From Portibacter lacus (GTDB lineage Bacteria > Bacteroidota > Bacteroidia > Chitinophagales > Saprospiraceae), in NCBI RefSeq assembly GCF_021533215.1, contig NZ_JAJNKA010000007.1, positions 292,750 through 356,749 on the forward strand: a stretch of DNA of 64,000 nucleotides, given 5' to 3'. Below the pieces are notes generated by a model that did not search any database, was not told where the DNA came from, and saw nothing but the letters and a program-made list of their open reading frames with translations. Made by a program: the position numbers and the translations under genes. This document shows, piece after piece, positions 54,052 to 64,000 of the stretch; position 1 is the first letter of the stretch, and every line of letters begins with the position of its first letter.

Positions 54052-57000
54052 TTAATTTATAACCATCATTTTTATTGATTTCGATATCGATTGCGACGAA
54101 ATTTTGAAAACATAAATTCCAGATTTAAGATTAGAAAACTCTAATGTTCTACTATTCATTCCTTTCTCTAAATATTCATCAGATTTCCAAACAGTTTTTC
54201 CACTAAGATCCAAAACGGATAGTTCATAATTCCCTGCTTCTGAAATTTCCATTTTTACAGTTGTTTTTTCTGTAAATGGATTTGGCGTGTTTTGATGTAA
54301 TGTAAGTTTACCAATTGATTCTTCTTCCTTAACAGGAATAGCCTGAAGTCCAATGTCATAAAACTCATTAATTCCTGTTTCATGCAATCTGATTTCTCTA
54401 ATTCCCGAAACAGATAACAAAGATCGGTCTTTTATCTGAATGGGCTCTGCAGTATTCCAGCTCACTTTTAGAATCAATTGATCGTCCTTGTTAAAGAAAT
54501 GATAGTTATCTTTTGTGAATTCTGGAAGATCTGAAGTTACAACCATAGCATCTATATCCATCTCATTACTTACTATTAGTGATAACTCAAGGCCAAATAT
54601 CTCTTTATTTACGTTGTTTTTAAGATTCCACTGACCATCATCCAATATAGATTCAAGCAGAATGGAATGATCAACCCTTATACTAGAATTATTCTGCTCT
54701 GATATCTGAACATTACCGTTCACATCACCCACTTTAATGCCAGTGAAATTTTCAAATACATCTTTTCTAAGATCATATACAGAAGTATAATCTGAAACAC
54801 CCCAAGGATTCTGAATATCAATCCATTCTAAGTGTGAGGGCATAAAATTCCACGAGTTATTATTTTTGAATTCCTTCTTAATTCCTAATATAACCTTTCT
54901 TAGATCTAATAAATCTGAAGCGGTAATAGCGCCTGAATGATTAACATCTGATGCAATTAAATAATATGGATTATTGATAACTTTTGTCCCCAAAATATGC
55001 TTTTGAATAAGGACTAAGTCTAAGGTCGTCACGCCATTTAATACGTCATCGTTCTTCTTCGGCTTAAGATAATAATCTGAGTACATTTTTAGATTGGTCA
55101 ATTCATACTTCCCAGCAACTGCCATTTCATATTCTTCAAAAGATTCATCATTGGTAGAAAAATACATTTCTACATTAGAGATCCCAATGCCATCTGCATG
55201 GTTCGTTATTTCTCCTAATATCGAGGCTTCCTCAACCGTCTCCCCACAAATCTCTGCAGAACTTCTTATTTTCAAATAAGTATTACAGAAGTCTTGGTTT
55301 CCATATGAATCTGTAATCCAAAGTGTAATCGGAATGGAATCTACAGGGAATAGGTCTAAATCATTACATGAAATATTCAGAATGATATCCGAAGTGTTTG
55401 GGCTAAATGATACGACAACCGGATTACTGCACTCATCATAACCTCCTAAATCAAAATCAGAAGCCCAAAATTCAAGTTCTTTATCTCCTTCATTTAGCGA
55501 AGTTGTAATTCCATTAAAACAATAAGCAACTGGTGGTTTTCTATCAATGACTGTTATGGTTTGATTACAAACTGAAATATTATTACACCCGTCGAATGCA
55601 TACCATTTCAACTGATGTTTGCCTTCTGGTAAGACGGTATTGATAGATCGACTTTTTACTTTGTCTGAATAAGAATAATCGCTATTCATATCTATCTCAT
55701 AATGATAAGCCAATAAATCGTCTGAAGTACAATCATCAGATGCAACGATAGTATAATCCAAAATACCTTCGCATTCTTCATTTAAGTCAATGCTTAGATC
55801 TTCACAATTCGAGAAAACAGGAGCTTCACTATTTTCAATTCTCAATCTTTGATAGTATCTCCATTCCTTCACGTGGAAATCATCTAACGCAATGTCAAAA
55901 TAACATTCATCAATGATCCTCCACTCCCTTAAGATCGTTTTGCATCCATTTCCAGATGAGATATATTCAGAATCATTGAATTTAATACCAATTGTATGAC
56001 AGGTTCGCATCATTATTTCAGGTATTCCAGTGATTGAAGTATCAAGTGAGGCATTACAGTCAGATGTTATATAATCACATGGCCATGCGACGCCATCTAG
56101 TGGATCTGAATTACCACAATCTTCATCCGCTATATAGAACGGAATACACTCTTTTATAGTTATTCTTTGATTGGTAGTAGATGAATTTCCTTGACTATCT
56201 GTCGCAATGAAGGTCCTAATAATTTCACTGGCATTACAACCATAAGAAACGGTATGACTTTCTGTGATTTCGATATCACAGGCATCATAGGCATATCCAT
56301 CAAATCCTACAAATTTATAATAGCTTGCGTATCGATCCGCTGGATCAAATGAAGCTTCATCAGGACATCCTCTATCAAAAATGAATAAAGAATCTGCAAT
56401 ATTTGTATTTAGTTTAATACTGCCAAAGAACTGATCCAAATTATCTTCGTCTGACCAATATTCACAACTTACCGTCATATCAGATGGTGGTATGATTATA
56501 GGATTTAACTTATCTTGGACGGTTACTCTGGCCATACAATCTGTATATTTACCATACAAAGAACCACCTTCTTCCATTTCTGCAGTACTTACTATCCCTT
56601 CTCCAGGATTAACTTCGAACACTCGCAGAGCAACCATATTGTTACGATCTATATCTCCGCAACAAAATGACGCATAATCATCAATGAGGAGTCCAACATT
56701 GGCCTGCCCACAAATAGAATCATCCATTCTACCAATTTTCAACCAAACAGGCTTGCAATTATCAGAGCTTCCATTATCTATTGAACTCGCATAAAGCTTT
56801 GTTTCGGAACCATTAAAATCTTCATTAACAGAAAGAGATATGATCGTATTTTCATGACAAACAGCAACAGGAGGTGATTGGTCAACGAGAAGTACTTTAG
56901 TCGTATCATAACCCAAATTTCCGCAACAGTCCTCTGCCTCATATATGACATAAACTTCTCCCTCTTGAAGTTCACTTATGGTGTATAGTTTCAAACTTTC

Positions 57001-60000
57001 ATCAAATTCTACAATTCCGGCATCAGAGATAACCCGATAATTATCATTATCAGAACAGTTATCAGAAATAGATGGAGGATTAACGACAAGATAGCCTTTA
57101 CACCAAGAATCTGCTCCTAGTGTATGGTCATCAGGAGCGATTACCGTAGGAGCTATATCATCTAATATTTTGATGATTTGTTGATGCTCGATGATCTCTC
57201 CTGAACACCAATTGTATATTTTCCAATCCCTAAGTACTTTAAAACAGGCATTTGGTGAGTCTGCACAATTATCAAATCTAAGATCTTCAAAAGTCAATTG
57301 AAATTCGTTACACGTATTTCCTATAATATCCCCAGTTACTGTAGGACTAGGATGTCCATTAGTTAAAGTATCCCACTCCACACCTCTATCTTCACATTTT
57401 AAATAACTTGTATCAATACCATCAAAATTTCTAGGCAGTTCTAAGTCATCAATGGTCGCTCTTAACATATTGATCGTATCAATTCCATAACCAGTTCTTC
57501 CTCCATCATCTATCGCTGTCCAATTTCTGATGATCTGAAGTGAATACAAATTGTCACATGCTAAGAAGGATTGGTTATCGAAATAACTTAATCTAGCTTG
57601 GGAACAATTATCGGCTCCTTTTTCAGCAATCATGGCACCGTCTATATTTTCTATATGAATAGAATCATGAAAAGGGAACCCTACATGAAAAGGATCAGTT
57701 TCTTCATCGCATTTTACTTCTAAATTTCTACCATTTAATTGAGGAGCTAGTTTATCCTCCGCTAATACACGTCCCCAGCAAGAAATATTATTGGTATTAT
57801 CCGTAATGGAATACAGCAGATCTTGTCCTAAGTACTCACATGTAATAATGGGGCTACCTATAATGTTCTGGAAGTTATCTGGCGTACCAGAGCCAACTTC
57901 GATTGTATAACCATCCGAACAACCTAATTCTCCACCTGTTAAAACATCTTCAATGCTAATAGAAAATTCACAGTGTTCATCCATACTAACATTGATCTGT
58001 CCTTGGCATGCAAAAGCTGGAGGCAAAAAGTTTTTCACAAAAATCTCATGTGAGCAAGAGGCAGTATTATTAGAGACATCGGTAATCTCATAGGATAATA
58101 TATTATTCCCAACATAAAATTCATCACCAGAAAAAAGACCTAAATCATCTATCCTTGAAATTAGAAAACTACAATTATCTTCACCTATCGGATCGGCAAA
58201 GACAGCTTCAGCTGAACACTGGTCAGCACTTAACTGCACGGTTAAATCAGCAGGACAAATGATTGAAGGAGAAATCGTATCGATTACAAAAACTGATGCG
58301 TTACAACTATTTGTATTTCCACATTCATCTTCAACAATAAATTGTATAATATTTAAACCTGCATCATCACATTCAAAATTACTTTGGCTCAATGATCTTT
58401 CTATAACACCACAGTCATAACTTCCATTGTCAATTTCATCAAGTCTTAAGTCAATGTTGCCTCCTATTTCAATAAAAATGGTAACATCATTACAAATCGC
58501 AACAGGTGGTTCTTCATCTTCTACTGTAATAATTTGAGACTGTACATCTGAGTTTCCACAGTTATCTGAAACCACCCAAGTTCTTTCCACAGTCCCAGTA
58601 TTATTACAGCCATTGAGTCTGACTTCATCTGTATAAATTGCCATCAAACCGATAGCACAGCTTCCTTCCATTATAAATACATCGCCAGTAGATTCTAAGT
58701 TTGTGTAGTCCTCAAAGCAGTTTATGGTTATGTTACTCGGAAACATAAATTCAGGTGGAGACACATCTTCTACGAATATAGTTTGAACGTCTGTACTAGT
58801 ATTACCACATAAATCTACCGCTGTCCATGTTCTCGTAATTGTGCCTTCACTTGCACAACCTTCTATATTATTTACATCTGAATACGAGATCATTATACCT
58901 TCTTCGTTAGTACAATTATCCAAAGTACTTGGTTCGCCAGTCAAAGTCAAATCATTAGGATCATCTTCGCACATGATAGAGACATCGGTAGGTGCAACAA
59001 TCTCAGGAGATGTCGTATCTCGAACAGTAATGATTTGTTCTTGAATGTTAATATTTCCACATAAATCTGCTAAAGTCCAAATCCTTGTAATCGTTCCTGT
59101 TCCATTACAATCTTCCAAATTTTCAATATCAACAAAGCTCTTTTCACCTAATCTGCAATTATCTGCTTCATTTTCTAAATCGCCTGTAACACTGACAGTA
59201 GCTTCGATATCACAATTAATCGTAATATTCGCTGGAACTATAAAGGTCGGTGGTGTTGTGTCTTGTACTGTGATGATCTGATCTTGTGTATTCATATTAC
59301 CACAGGCATCAACTAAGGTCCAGGTTCGTGTTATTATTCCAGTTCCACTACACCCTTCAAAGTTCTCCACATCTACAAATGTCGCTGCTTCTATTCCACA
59401 ATTATCCAATAAATCTTCCACATCACCAATATTCTCTACACTTGGCTCTATGTCACAATTAATCGTAATATTCACAGGAACCGTAAAAGTTGGTGGTGTA
59501 GTGTCTTGTACTGTGATGATTTGATCTTGAACATTCATATTTCCGCATGCATCAACTAAGGTCCAGGTCCTGGTAATCGTCCCGGTTCCATTGCATCCTG
59601 CTAAATCTGCTACATCTGCAAAAGTCGCTTCTTCTACTCCACAATTATCAGCTTCGTCTGTTACATCGCCTGTATTGTCAATGCTTGGTTCTACATCACA
59701 ATTGATCGTAATATTCTCAGGAGCCGTAAAGCTTGGCGGTGTGGTGTCTTGAACAGTGATGATCTGGATTGCAATGCTATCATTTCCACAAATGTCTAAA
59801 GCAATCCACGTTCGCTCTATTATTCTTGTATTATTACATCCTGGTTCTTCTTGGTTTACATCCATAAATTCAATGGATAGCAATTCACAATTATCTGCTG
59901 CATCCGTTACGTCTCCTGTGATTGAGATGATTGGTTCCACTTCACAGTTAATCGTAATATTTGATGGAACGGTAAAACTTGGCTTCTCTACATCTTGAAT

Positions 60001-63000
60001 AACAATACTTTGGGTGCACTCAATTGAATTCCCACATGCATCAGATATTGTCCAAATTCTAATGATCGGATCATCTCCTGAGCAAGTTCCTCCTTCAGAG
60101 CTATCCATAAATGTTATTGCCAAGTCTTCTGGAAGTGTGCAGTTATCTGATGCTGTCGGCATTCCTGTGGACGCTGGGTTCGGATCATCATCACAACTTA
60201 TTGTAATACTAGGATTACAAGTTATGATGACGGGTTTAGTGGTGTCTTGAATAGTGATGATCTGCTCTTGCACATTCATATTTCCACAGGCATCAACTAA
60301 GGTCCAGGTCCTGGTAATCGTCCCTGTTCCATTGCATCCTGCTAAATTTGCTACATCTGCAAACGTCGCTTCTCCTACTCCACAATTATCAGATTCGTCT
60401 TCTACATCTCCTGTGTTTCCAATTGTTGGCATTACTTCACAATTGATTGTAATATTTGATGGCACGGTAAAGCTTGGCGGTGCGGTGTCTAGAACAGTGA
60501 TGAGTTGTTCTTGCACGTCCATGTTTCCACATGCATCAACCAAAGTCCATGTCCTAGTAATTATTCCGGTTCCATTACAGCCTTCCAAATCTTCAGTATC
60601 TGCAAAAGTAGCTTCTCCGACTCCACAATAGTCAGCTTCATCTGTTACATCTCCTGTATTGTCAATGCTTGGTTCTATTTCACAATTGATTGTAATATTC
60701 TCAGGAGCCGTAAAGGTCGGTGGTGTGGTGTCTTGAACAGTGATGATCTGCTCTTGCACATTAATATTTCCACAGGCATCTACCAAGGTCCATGTTCTGG
60801 TTATCGTTCCGGTTCCATTACATCCTTCTAGATCTTCGGCATCTACAAAGCTCGCTTCTCCTACTCCACAATTATCATCTTCGTCTATTACATCGCCTGT
60901 ATTGTCAATGCTTGGTTCTATTTCACAATTGATCGTAATATTTGATGGCACGGTAAAGCTTGGCGGTGTGGTATCTTGAACAGTGATCAACTGGATCGCA
61001 ATGCTATCATTTCCACAAATGTCTAAAGCAATCCACGTTCGCTCTATTATTCTTGTATTATTACATCCTGGTTCTTCTTGGTTTACATCCATAAATTCAA
61101 TGGATAACAATGCACAATTATCTGCTGCGTCTGTTACGTCTCCTGTTATAGAGATGATTGGTTCCACTTCGCAGTTAATCGTAATATTTGATGGAACGGT
61201 AAAACTTGGCTTCTCTACATCTTGAATAACAATACTTTGTGTACACTCAACTGAATTGCCACATGCATCGGAAATTGTCCACGTTCTTATGATCGGATCA
61301 TCTCCTGAGCAAGTTCCTCCTTCGGAGCTATCCATAAATGTTATTGCCAAGTCTTCTGGTAGTGTGCAGTTATCAGATGCTGTCGGCATTCCTGTGAAAG
61401 ATGGATTAGGATCATCATCACAACTTATTGTAATACTAGGATTACAAGTTATGATGACAGGTCTAGTAGTATCTTGAACAGTGATAATTTGTTCTTGAAC
61501 ATCCATATTTCCACAGGCATCAATTAAGGTCCATGTTCTTCTAATTGTTCCGGTTCCGTTGCATCCTGCTAAATCTGCTACATCTGCAAAGGTCGCTTCG
61601 ACTACACCACAATTGTCAGCTTCATCTGTTACATCTCCTGTATTGTCAATGCTTGGAGCTATTTCACAATTGATTGTAATATTCTCAGGAGCCGTAAAGG
61701 TCGGTGGTGTGGTGTCTTGAACAGTGATGAGTTGTTCTTGCACGTCCATGTTTCCACATGCATCAACCAAAGTCCATGTCCTAGTAATTATTCCGGTTCC
61801 ATTACAGCCTTCCAAATCTTCAGTATCTGCAAAAGTAGCTTCTCCGACTCCACAATAGTCAGCTTCATCTGTTACATCTCCTGTATTGTCAATGCTTGGT
61901 TCTACATCACAATTGATCGTAATATTTGATGGTACGGTAAAGGTCGGCGGAGTGGTATCTTGTACGGTGATGAGTTGAATGGCAATAGAATCATTGCCAC
62001 AGATATCTAAAGCAGTCCAAGTTCGCTCTATTATTCTTGTATTATTACATCCTGGTTCAGCCTGATTTTCATCTTCGAAACCTATAGAAAGCAAAGCACA
62101 ATTGTCTGTTGCGTCTATAACATTTCCTGTAATCGTTACATCGGGTTCAACTTCGCAGTTAATCGTAATATTTGATGGAACGTTAAAACTTGGCTTCTCT
62201 ACATCTTGAATAACAATGCTTTGTGTACACTTAACTGAATTCCCACATGCATCAGATATTGTCCAAATTCTAATGATCGGATCATCTCCTGAGCAAGTTC
62301 CTCCTTCAGAGCTATCCATAAATGTTATTGCCAAGTCCTCTGGAAGTGTACAGTTGTCTGTTGCCACCGGTATTCCTGTAGAAGATGGATCAGGATCATC
62401 ATCACAACTTATTGTAATACTAGGATTACAAGTTATGATGACAGGTCTAGTCGTATCTTGAACAGTTATGATTTGTTCTTGAACATCCATATTTCCACAG
62501 GCATCAATTAAGGTCCATGTTCTTCTAACTGTTCCGGTTCCGTTGCATCCTTCTAAATCTTCACTGTCTTCAAAGGTCGCTTCGACTACACCACAATTGT
62601 CAGCTTCATCTGTTACATCTCCTGTATTGTCAATGCTTGGTTGTATTTCACAATTGATTGTAATATTCTCAGGAGCCGTAAAGGTCGGTGGTGTGGTGTC
62701 TTGAACAGTGATGATTTGTTCTTGCACATTCATATTCCCACATGCATCAACCAAAATCCATGTCCTAGTAATTATTCCAGTCCCATTACAGCCTTCCAAA
62801 TCTTCACTGTCTTCAAAGGTCGCTTCGACTACACCACAATTGTCAGCTTCATCTGTTACATCGCCTGTATTGTCAATGCTTGGTTCTATTTCACAATTGA
62901 TTGTAATATTCTCAGGAGCCGTAAAGGTCGGTGGTGTGGTGTCTTGAACAGTGATCAACTGAATCGCAATGCTATCATTGCCACAGATATCTAAAGCAGT

Positions 63001-64000
63001 CCAAGTTCGCTCTATTATTCTTGTATTGTTACAACCTGGTTCTTCTTGGTTTACATCCATAAATTCAATGGATAACAATGCACAATTATCTGCTGCGTCT
63101 GTTACGTCTCCTGTGATAGAGATGATTGGTTCCACTTCGCAGTTAATCGTAATATTTGATGGAACGGTAAAACTTGGCTTCTCTACATCTTGAATAACAA
63201 TACTTTGGGTGCACTCAATTGAATTCCCACATGCATCGGAAATTGTCCACGTTCTTATGATCGGATCATCTCCTGAGCAAGTTCCTCCTTCAGAGCTATC
63301 CGTAAATGTTATTGCCAAGTCTTCTGGAAGTGTGCAGTTATCTGATGCTGTCGGCATTCCTGTGGACGCTGGGTTCGGATCATCATCACAATTGATAGTT
63401 ATTATTGGGGCACAAGTTATGATGATGGGTTTAGTGGTGTCTTGAATAGTAATGATCTGCTCTTGCACATTCATATTTCCACAGGCATCAACTAAGGTCC
63501 AGGTCCTGGTAATCGTCCCGGTTCCATTGCATCCTGCCAAATCTGCTACATCAGCAAAGGTCGCTTCTCCTACTCCACAATTATCGGCTTCGTTTTCTAC
63601 ATCGCCTGTATTTGCAATTGTTGGCATTACTTCACAATTGATCGTAATATTTGATGGTACGGTAAAGCTCGGCGGTGAGGTGTCTTGAACAGTGATGACT
63701 TGTTCTTGCACATTCATATTTCCACAAGCATCAACTAAGGTCCAGGTTCTAGTAATCGTCCCGGTTCCATTGCATCCTGCTAAATCTGCTGCATCTGCAA
63801 AGGTCGCTTCTCCTACTCCACAATTATCGGCTTCATCTTCTACATCGCCTGCGTTTCCTATTGTTGGCATCATTTCACAATTGATCGTAATAGCTGATGG
63901 GACAGTGAAGCTTGGCGGTGTGGTGTCTTGAATTGTTATGATTTGTTCTTGAACGTTCATATTTCCACAGGCATCAACTAAGGTCCAGGTCCTGGTAATC
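54052..64000 (-). CDS. Giant repetitive surface protein with HYR-like repeats, dockerin-like segment and T9SS sorting domain (5' end beyond window)
   Basis: The frame is open from the right edge to 54052: at least 3316 residues, the start lies outside. The N-terminal two-fifths consists of about 81-residue HYR/Ig-like repeats, each with DTTPPTFTAPENITINC, DNCGV, GCNGTGTITRTWTLVDACGN and a final VQEQIITVQD. From about 58500 down the repeats diverge and mix with other Cys-rich sandwiches. Near the C-terminus (about 55250-54850) is a CNA-B-like module and a dockerin-like pair (TLDLVLIQKHILG, SDVNHSGAITASDLLDLRKVIL). The end (NTPNPFTEKTTVKMEI...GIYVFKISSQS) is a type A T9SS sorting domain. Likely a surface adhesin or filament. 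The many plus-strand open frames here are shadows. Confidence 0.9.
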   Translation of the reverse strand, partial: ITRTWTLVDACGNMNVQEQIITIQDTTPPSFTVPSAITINCEMMPTIGNAGDVEDEADNCGVGEATFADAADLAGCNGTGTITRTWTLVDACGNMNVQEQVITVQDTSPPSFTVPSNITINCEVMPTIANTGDVENEADNCGVGEATFADVADLAGCNGTGTITRTWTLVDACGNMNVQEQIITIQDTTKPIIITCAPIITINCDDDPNPASTGMPTASDNCTLPEDLAITFTDSSEGGTCSGDDPIIRTWTISDACGNSIECTQSIVIQDVEKPSFTVPSNITINCEVEPIISITGDVTDAADNCALLSIEFMDVNQEEPGCNNTRIIERTWTALDICGNDSIAIQLITVQDTTPPTFTAPENITINCEIEPSIDNTGDVTDEADNCGVVEATFEDSEDLEGCNGTGIITRTWILVDACGNMNVQEQIITVQDTTPPTFTAPENITINCEIQPSIDNTGDVTDEADNCGVVEATFEDSEDLEGCNGTGTVRRTWTLIDACGNMDVQEQIITVQDTTRPVIITCNPSITISCDDDPDPSSTGIPVATDNCTLPEDLAITFMDSSEGGTCSGDDPIIRIWTISDACGNSVKCTQSIVIQDVEKPSFNVPSNITINCEVEPDVTITGNVIDATDNCALLSIGFEDENQAEPGCNNTRIIERTWTALDICGNDSIAIQLITVQDTTPPTFTVPSNITINCDVEPSIDNTGDVTDEADYCGVGEATFADTEDLEGCNGTGIITRTWTLVDACGNMDVQEQLITVQDTTPPTFTAPENITINCEIAPSIDNTGDVTDEADNCGVVEATFADVADLAGCNGTGTIRRTWTLIDACGNMDVQEQIITVQDTTRPVIITCNPSITISCDDDPNPSFTGMPTASDNCTLPEDLAITFMDSSEGGTCSGDDPIIRTWTISDACGNSVECTQSIVIQDVEKPSFTVPSNITINCEVEPIISITGDVTDAADNCALLSIEFMDVNQEEPGCNNTRIIERTWIALDICGNDSIAIQLITVQDTTPPSFTVPSNITINCEIEPSIDNTGDVIDEDDNCGVGEASFVDAEDLEGCNGTGTITRTWTLVDACGNINVQEQIITVQDTTPPTFTAPENITINCEIEPSIDNTGDVTDEADYCGVGEATFADTEDLEGCNGTGIITRTWTLVDACGNMDVQEQLITVLDTAPPSFTVPSNITINCEVMPTIGNTGDVEDESDNCGVGEATFADVANLAGCNGTGTITRTWTLVDACGNMNVQEQIITIQDTTKPVIITCNPSITISCDDDPNPASTGMPTASDNCTLPEDLAITFMDSSEGGTCSGDDPIIRIWTISDACGNSIECTQSIVIQDVEKPSFTVPSNITINCEVEPIISITGDVTDAADNCELLSIEFMDVNQEEPGCNNTRIIERTWIALDICGNDSIAIQIITVQDTTPPSFTAPENITINCDVEPSIDNTGDVTDEADNCGVEEATFADVADLAGCNGTGTITRTWTLVDACGNMNVQDQIITVQDTTPPTFTVPVNITINCDIEPSVENIGDVEDLLDNCGIEAATFVDVENFEGCSGTGIITRTWTLVDACGNMNTQDQIITVQDTTPPTFIVPANITINCDIEATVSVTGDLENEADNCRLGEKSFVDIENLEDCNGTGTITRIWTLADLCGNINIQEQIITVRDTTSPEIVAPTDVSIMCEDDPNDLTLTGEPSTLDNCTNEEGIMISYSDVNNIEGCASEGTITRTWTAVDLCGNTSTDVQTIFVEDVSPPEFMFPSNITINCFEDYTNLESTGDVFIMEGSCAIGLMAIYTDEVRLNGCNNTGTVERTWVVSDNCGNSDVQSQIITVEDEEPPVAICNDVTIFIEIGGNIDLRLDEIDNGSYDCGVIERSLSQSNFECDDAGLNIIQFIVEDECGNTNSCNASVFVIDTISPSIICPADLTVQLSADQCSAEAVFADPIGEDNCSFLISRIDDLGLFSGDEFYVGNNILSYEITDVSNNTASCSHEIFVKNFLPPAFACQGQINVSMDEHCEFSISIEDVLTGGELGCSDGYTIEVGSGTPDNFQNIIGSPIITCEYLGQDLLYSITDNTNNISCWGRVLAEDKLAPQLNGRNLEVKCDEETDPFHVGFPFHDSIHIENIDGAMIAEKGADNCSQARLSYFDNQSFLACDNLYSLQIIRNWTAIDDGGRTGYGIDTINMLRATIDDLELPRNFDGIDTSYLKCEDRGVEWDTLTNGHPSPTVTGDIIGNTCNEFQLTFEDLRFDNCADSPNACFKVLRDWKIYNWCSGEIIEHQQIIKILDDIAPTVIAPDDHTLGADSWCKGYLVVNPPSISDNCSDNDNYRVISDAGIVEFDESLKLYTISELQEGEVYVIYEAEDCCGNLGYDTTKVLLVDQSPPVAVCHENTIISLSVNEDFNGSETKLYASSIDNGSSDNCKPVWLKIGRMDDSICGQANVGLLIDDYASFCCGDIDRNNMVALRVFEVNPGEGIVSTAEMEEGGSLYGKYTDCMARVTVQDKLNPIIIPPSDMTVSCEYWSDEDNLDQFFGSIKLNTNIADSLFIFDRGCPDEASFDPADRYASYYKFVGFDGYAYDACDIEITESHTVSYGCNASEIIRTFIATDSQGNSSTTNQRITIKECIPFYIADEDCGNSDPLDGVAWPCDYITSDCNASLDTSITGIPEIMMRTCHTIGIKFNDSEYISSGNGCKTILREWRIIDECYFDIALDDFHVKEWRYYQRLRIENSEAPVFSNCEDLSIDLNEECEGILDYTIVASDDCTSDDLLAYHYEIDMNSDYSYSDKVKSRSINTVLPEGKHQLKWYAFDGCNNISVCNQTITVIDRKPPVAYCFNGITTSLNEGDKELEFWASDFDLGGYDECSNPVVVSFSPNTSDIILNISCNDLDLFPVDSIPITLWITDSYGNQDFCNTYLKIRSSAEICGETVEEASILGEITNHADGIGISNVEMYFSTNDESFEEYEMAVAGKYELTNLKMYSDYYLKPKKNDDVLNGVTTLDLVLIQKHILGTKVINNPYYLIASDVNHSGAITASDLLDLRKVILGIKKEFKNNNSWNFMPSHLEWIDIQNPWGVSDYTSVYDLRKDVFENFTGIKVGDVNGNVQISEQNNSSIRVDHSILLESILDDGQWNLKNNVNKEIFGLELSLIVSNEMDIDAMVVTSDLPEFTKDNYHFFNKDDQLILKVSWNTAEPIQIKDRSLLSVSGIREIRLHETGINEFYDIGLQAIPVKEEESIGKLTLHQNTPNPFTEKTTVKMEISEAGNYELSVLDLSGKTVWKSDEYLEKGMNSRTLEFSNLKSGIYVFKISSQSISKSIKMMVIN
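58985..64000 (-). repeat. Tandem ~243-bp repeats with a 984-bp higher-order unit
   Basis: Three unit types, here A, B and C, follow A-A-B-C order. The B unit is fixed by the shared string CTCTACATCTTGAATAACAA (plus strand) at 63181, 62197, 61213 and 59986: spacings are 984, 984 and 1227 bases, and 1227 is 984 plus one extra 243-base A unit. A units encode 81 residues. Copies are near identical; for instance 60492-60677 and 61719-61904 (offset 1227) read as identical over about 186 bases. This points to recent segmental duplication or gene conversion. Confidence 0.9.

Noticed and set aside
58841..63931. Many plus-strand open frames of about 80 codons at regular spacing
   Set aside because: They are shadows of the repeat units of the giant minus-strand gene and share its 243-base period.
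58985..64000. Regular repeats that could suggest a CRISPR array
   Set aside because: Units are about 243 bases, are protein coding throughout, and have no short repeat with unique spacers.

Overview
The window is AT-rich chromosomal DNA from a member of the Bacteroidota, most like the Saprospiria or a related gliding, protein-secreting lineage. Evidence: two secreted proteins end in type IX secretion (T9SS) sorting domains, a gldA-gldF-gldG set is present, SecD and SecF are fused, there is a PorE-like lipoprotein and a TonB-dependent receptor, and several genes are preceded by the TAnnTTTG promoter element of this phylum with no clear Shine-Dalgarno sequence. I saw no rRNA, tRNA, CRISPR array, insertion sequence or prophage. 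The gene content is mainly housekeeping and cell envelope.

Layout. 1-2585 (minus): M20 dipeptidase, FKBP isomerase and trmD (cut by the left edge), coupled by one-base overlaps. 2749-4401 (plus): a coiled-coil exported protein and miaE. 4496-9743: a TPR/PD40/SPOR protein (minus) and, divergently, a large S8 peptidase with a T9SS tail. 9810-20890 (minus): a compact eleven-gene run ftsX, DUF3098, uppP, truB, gldA, gldF, gldG, DUF4340, S1/P1-like hydrolase, DUF368 (PopT), SLC13-type carrier. 20937-25757: two small exported proteins, a small anchored coiled-coil protein (minus), and leuS. 25857-31110 (minus): the PorE-like lipoprotein and secDF. 31361-32431 (plus): kbp and a DUF4403-like protein. 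32452-37398 (minus): hydroxyacid dehydrogenase, DUF547 lipoprotein, TonB-dependent receptor, TerB-like protein. 37523-42675 (plus): mutS, a lipoprotein, creD. 42935-46707 (plus): a tightly coupled four-gene operon of an acidic protein, a circularly permuted ATP-grasp, a GshB/RimK-like ATP-grasp and an AstE/aspartoacylase-like M14 enzyme. 46762-54018 (minus): an M16 peptidase gene split by one in-frame TAG, DUF389 and DUF1080 proteins and a MATE exporter. 54052 to the right edge (minus): a giant surface protein with tandem HYR-like repeats, dockerin-like segment and T9SS tail.

How the genes relate. Much of the window serves envelope building: UppP and PopT are the two periplasmic-to-cytoplasmic steps of undecaprenyl-phosphate recycling; FtsX controls septal hydrolases; SecDF and PorE-like parts feed and anchor secretion; the S8 peptidase and the giant repeat protein are predicted T9SS cargo. 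The best candidate for an undescribed pathway is the ATP-grasp/ATP-grasp/M14 operon. The clearest anomalies are the lone amber codon in the M16 gene and the 984-bp higher-order repeat in the giant gene.
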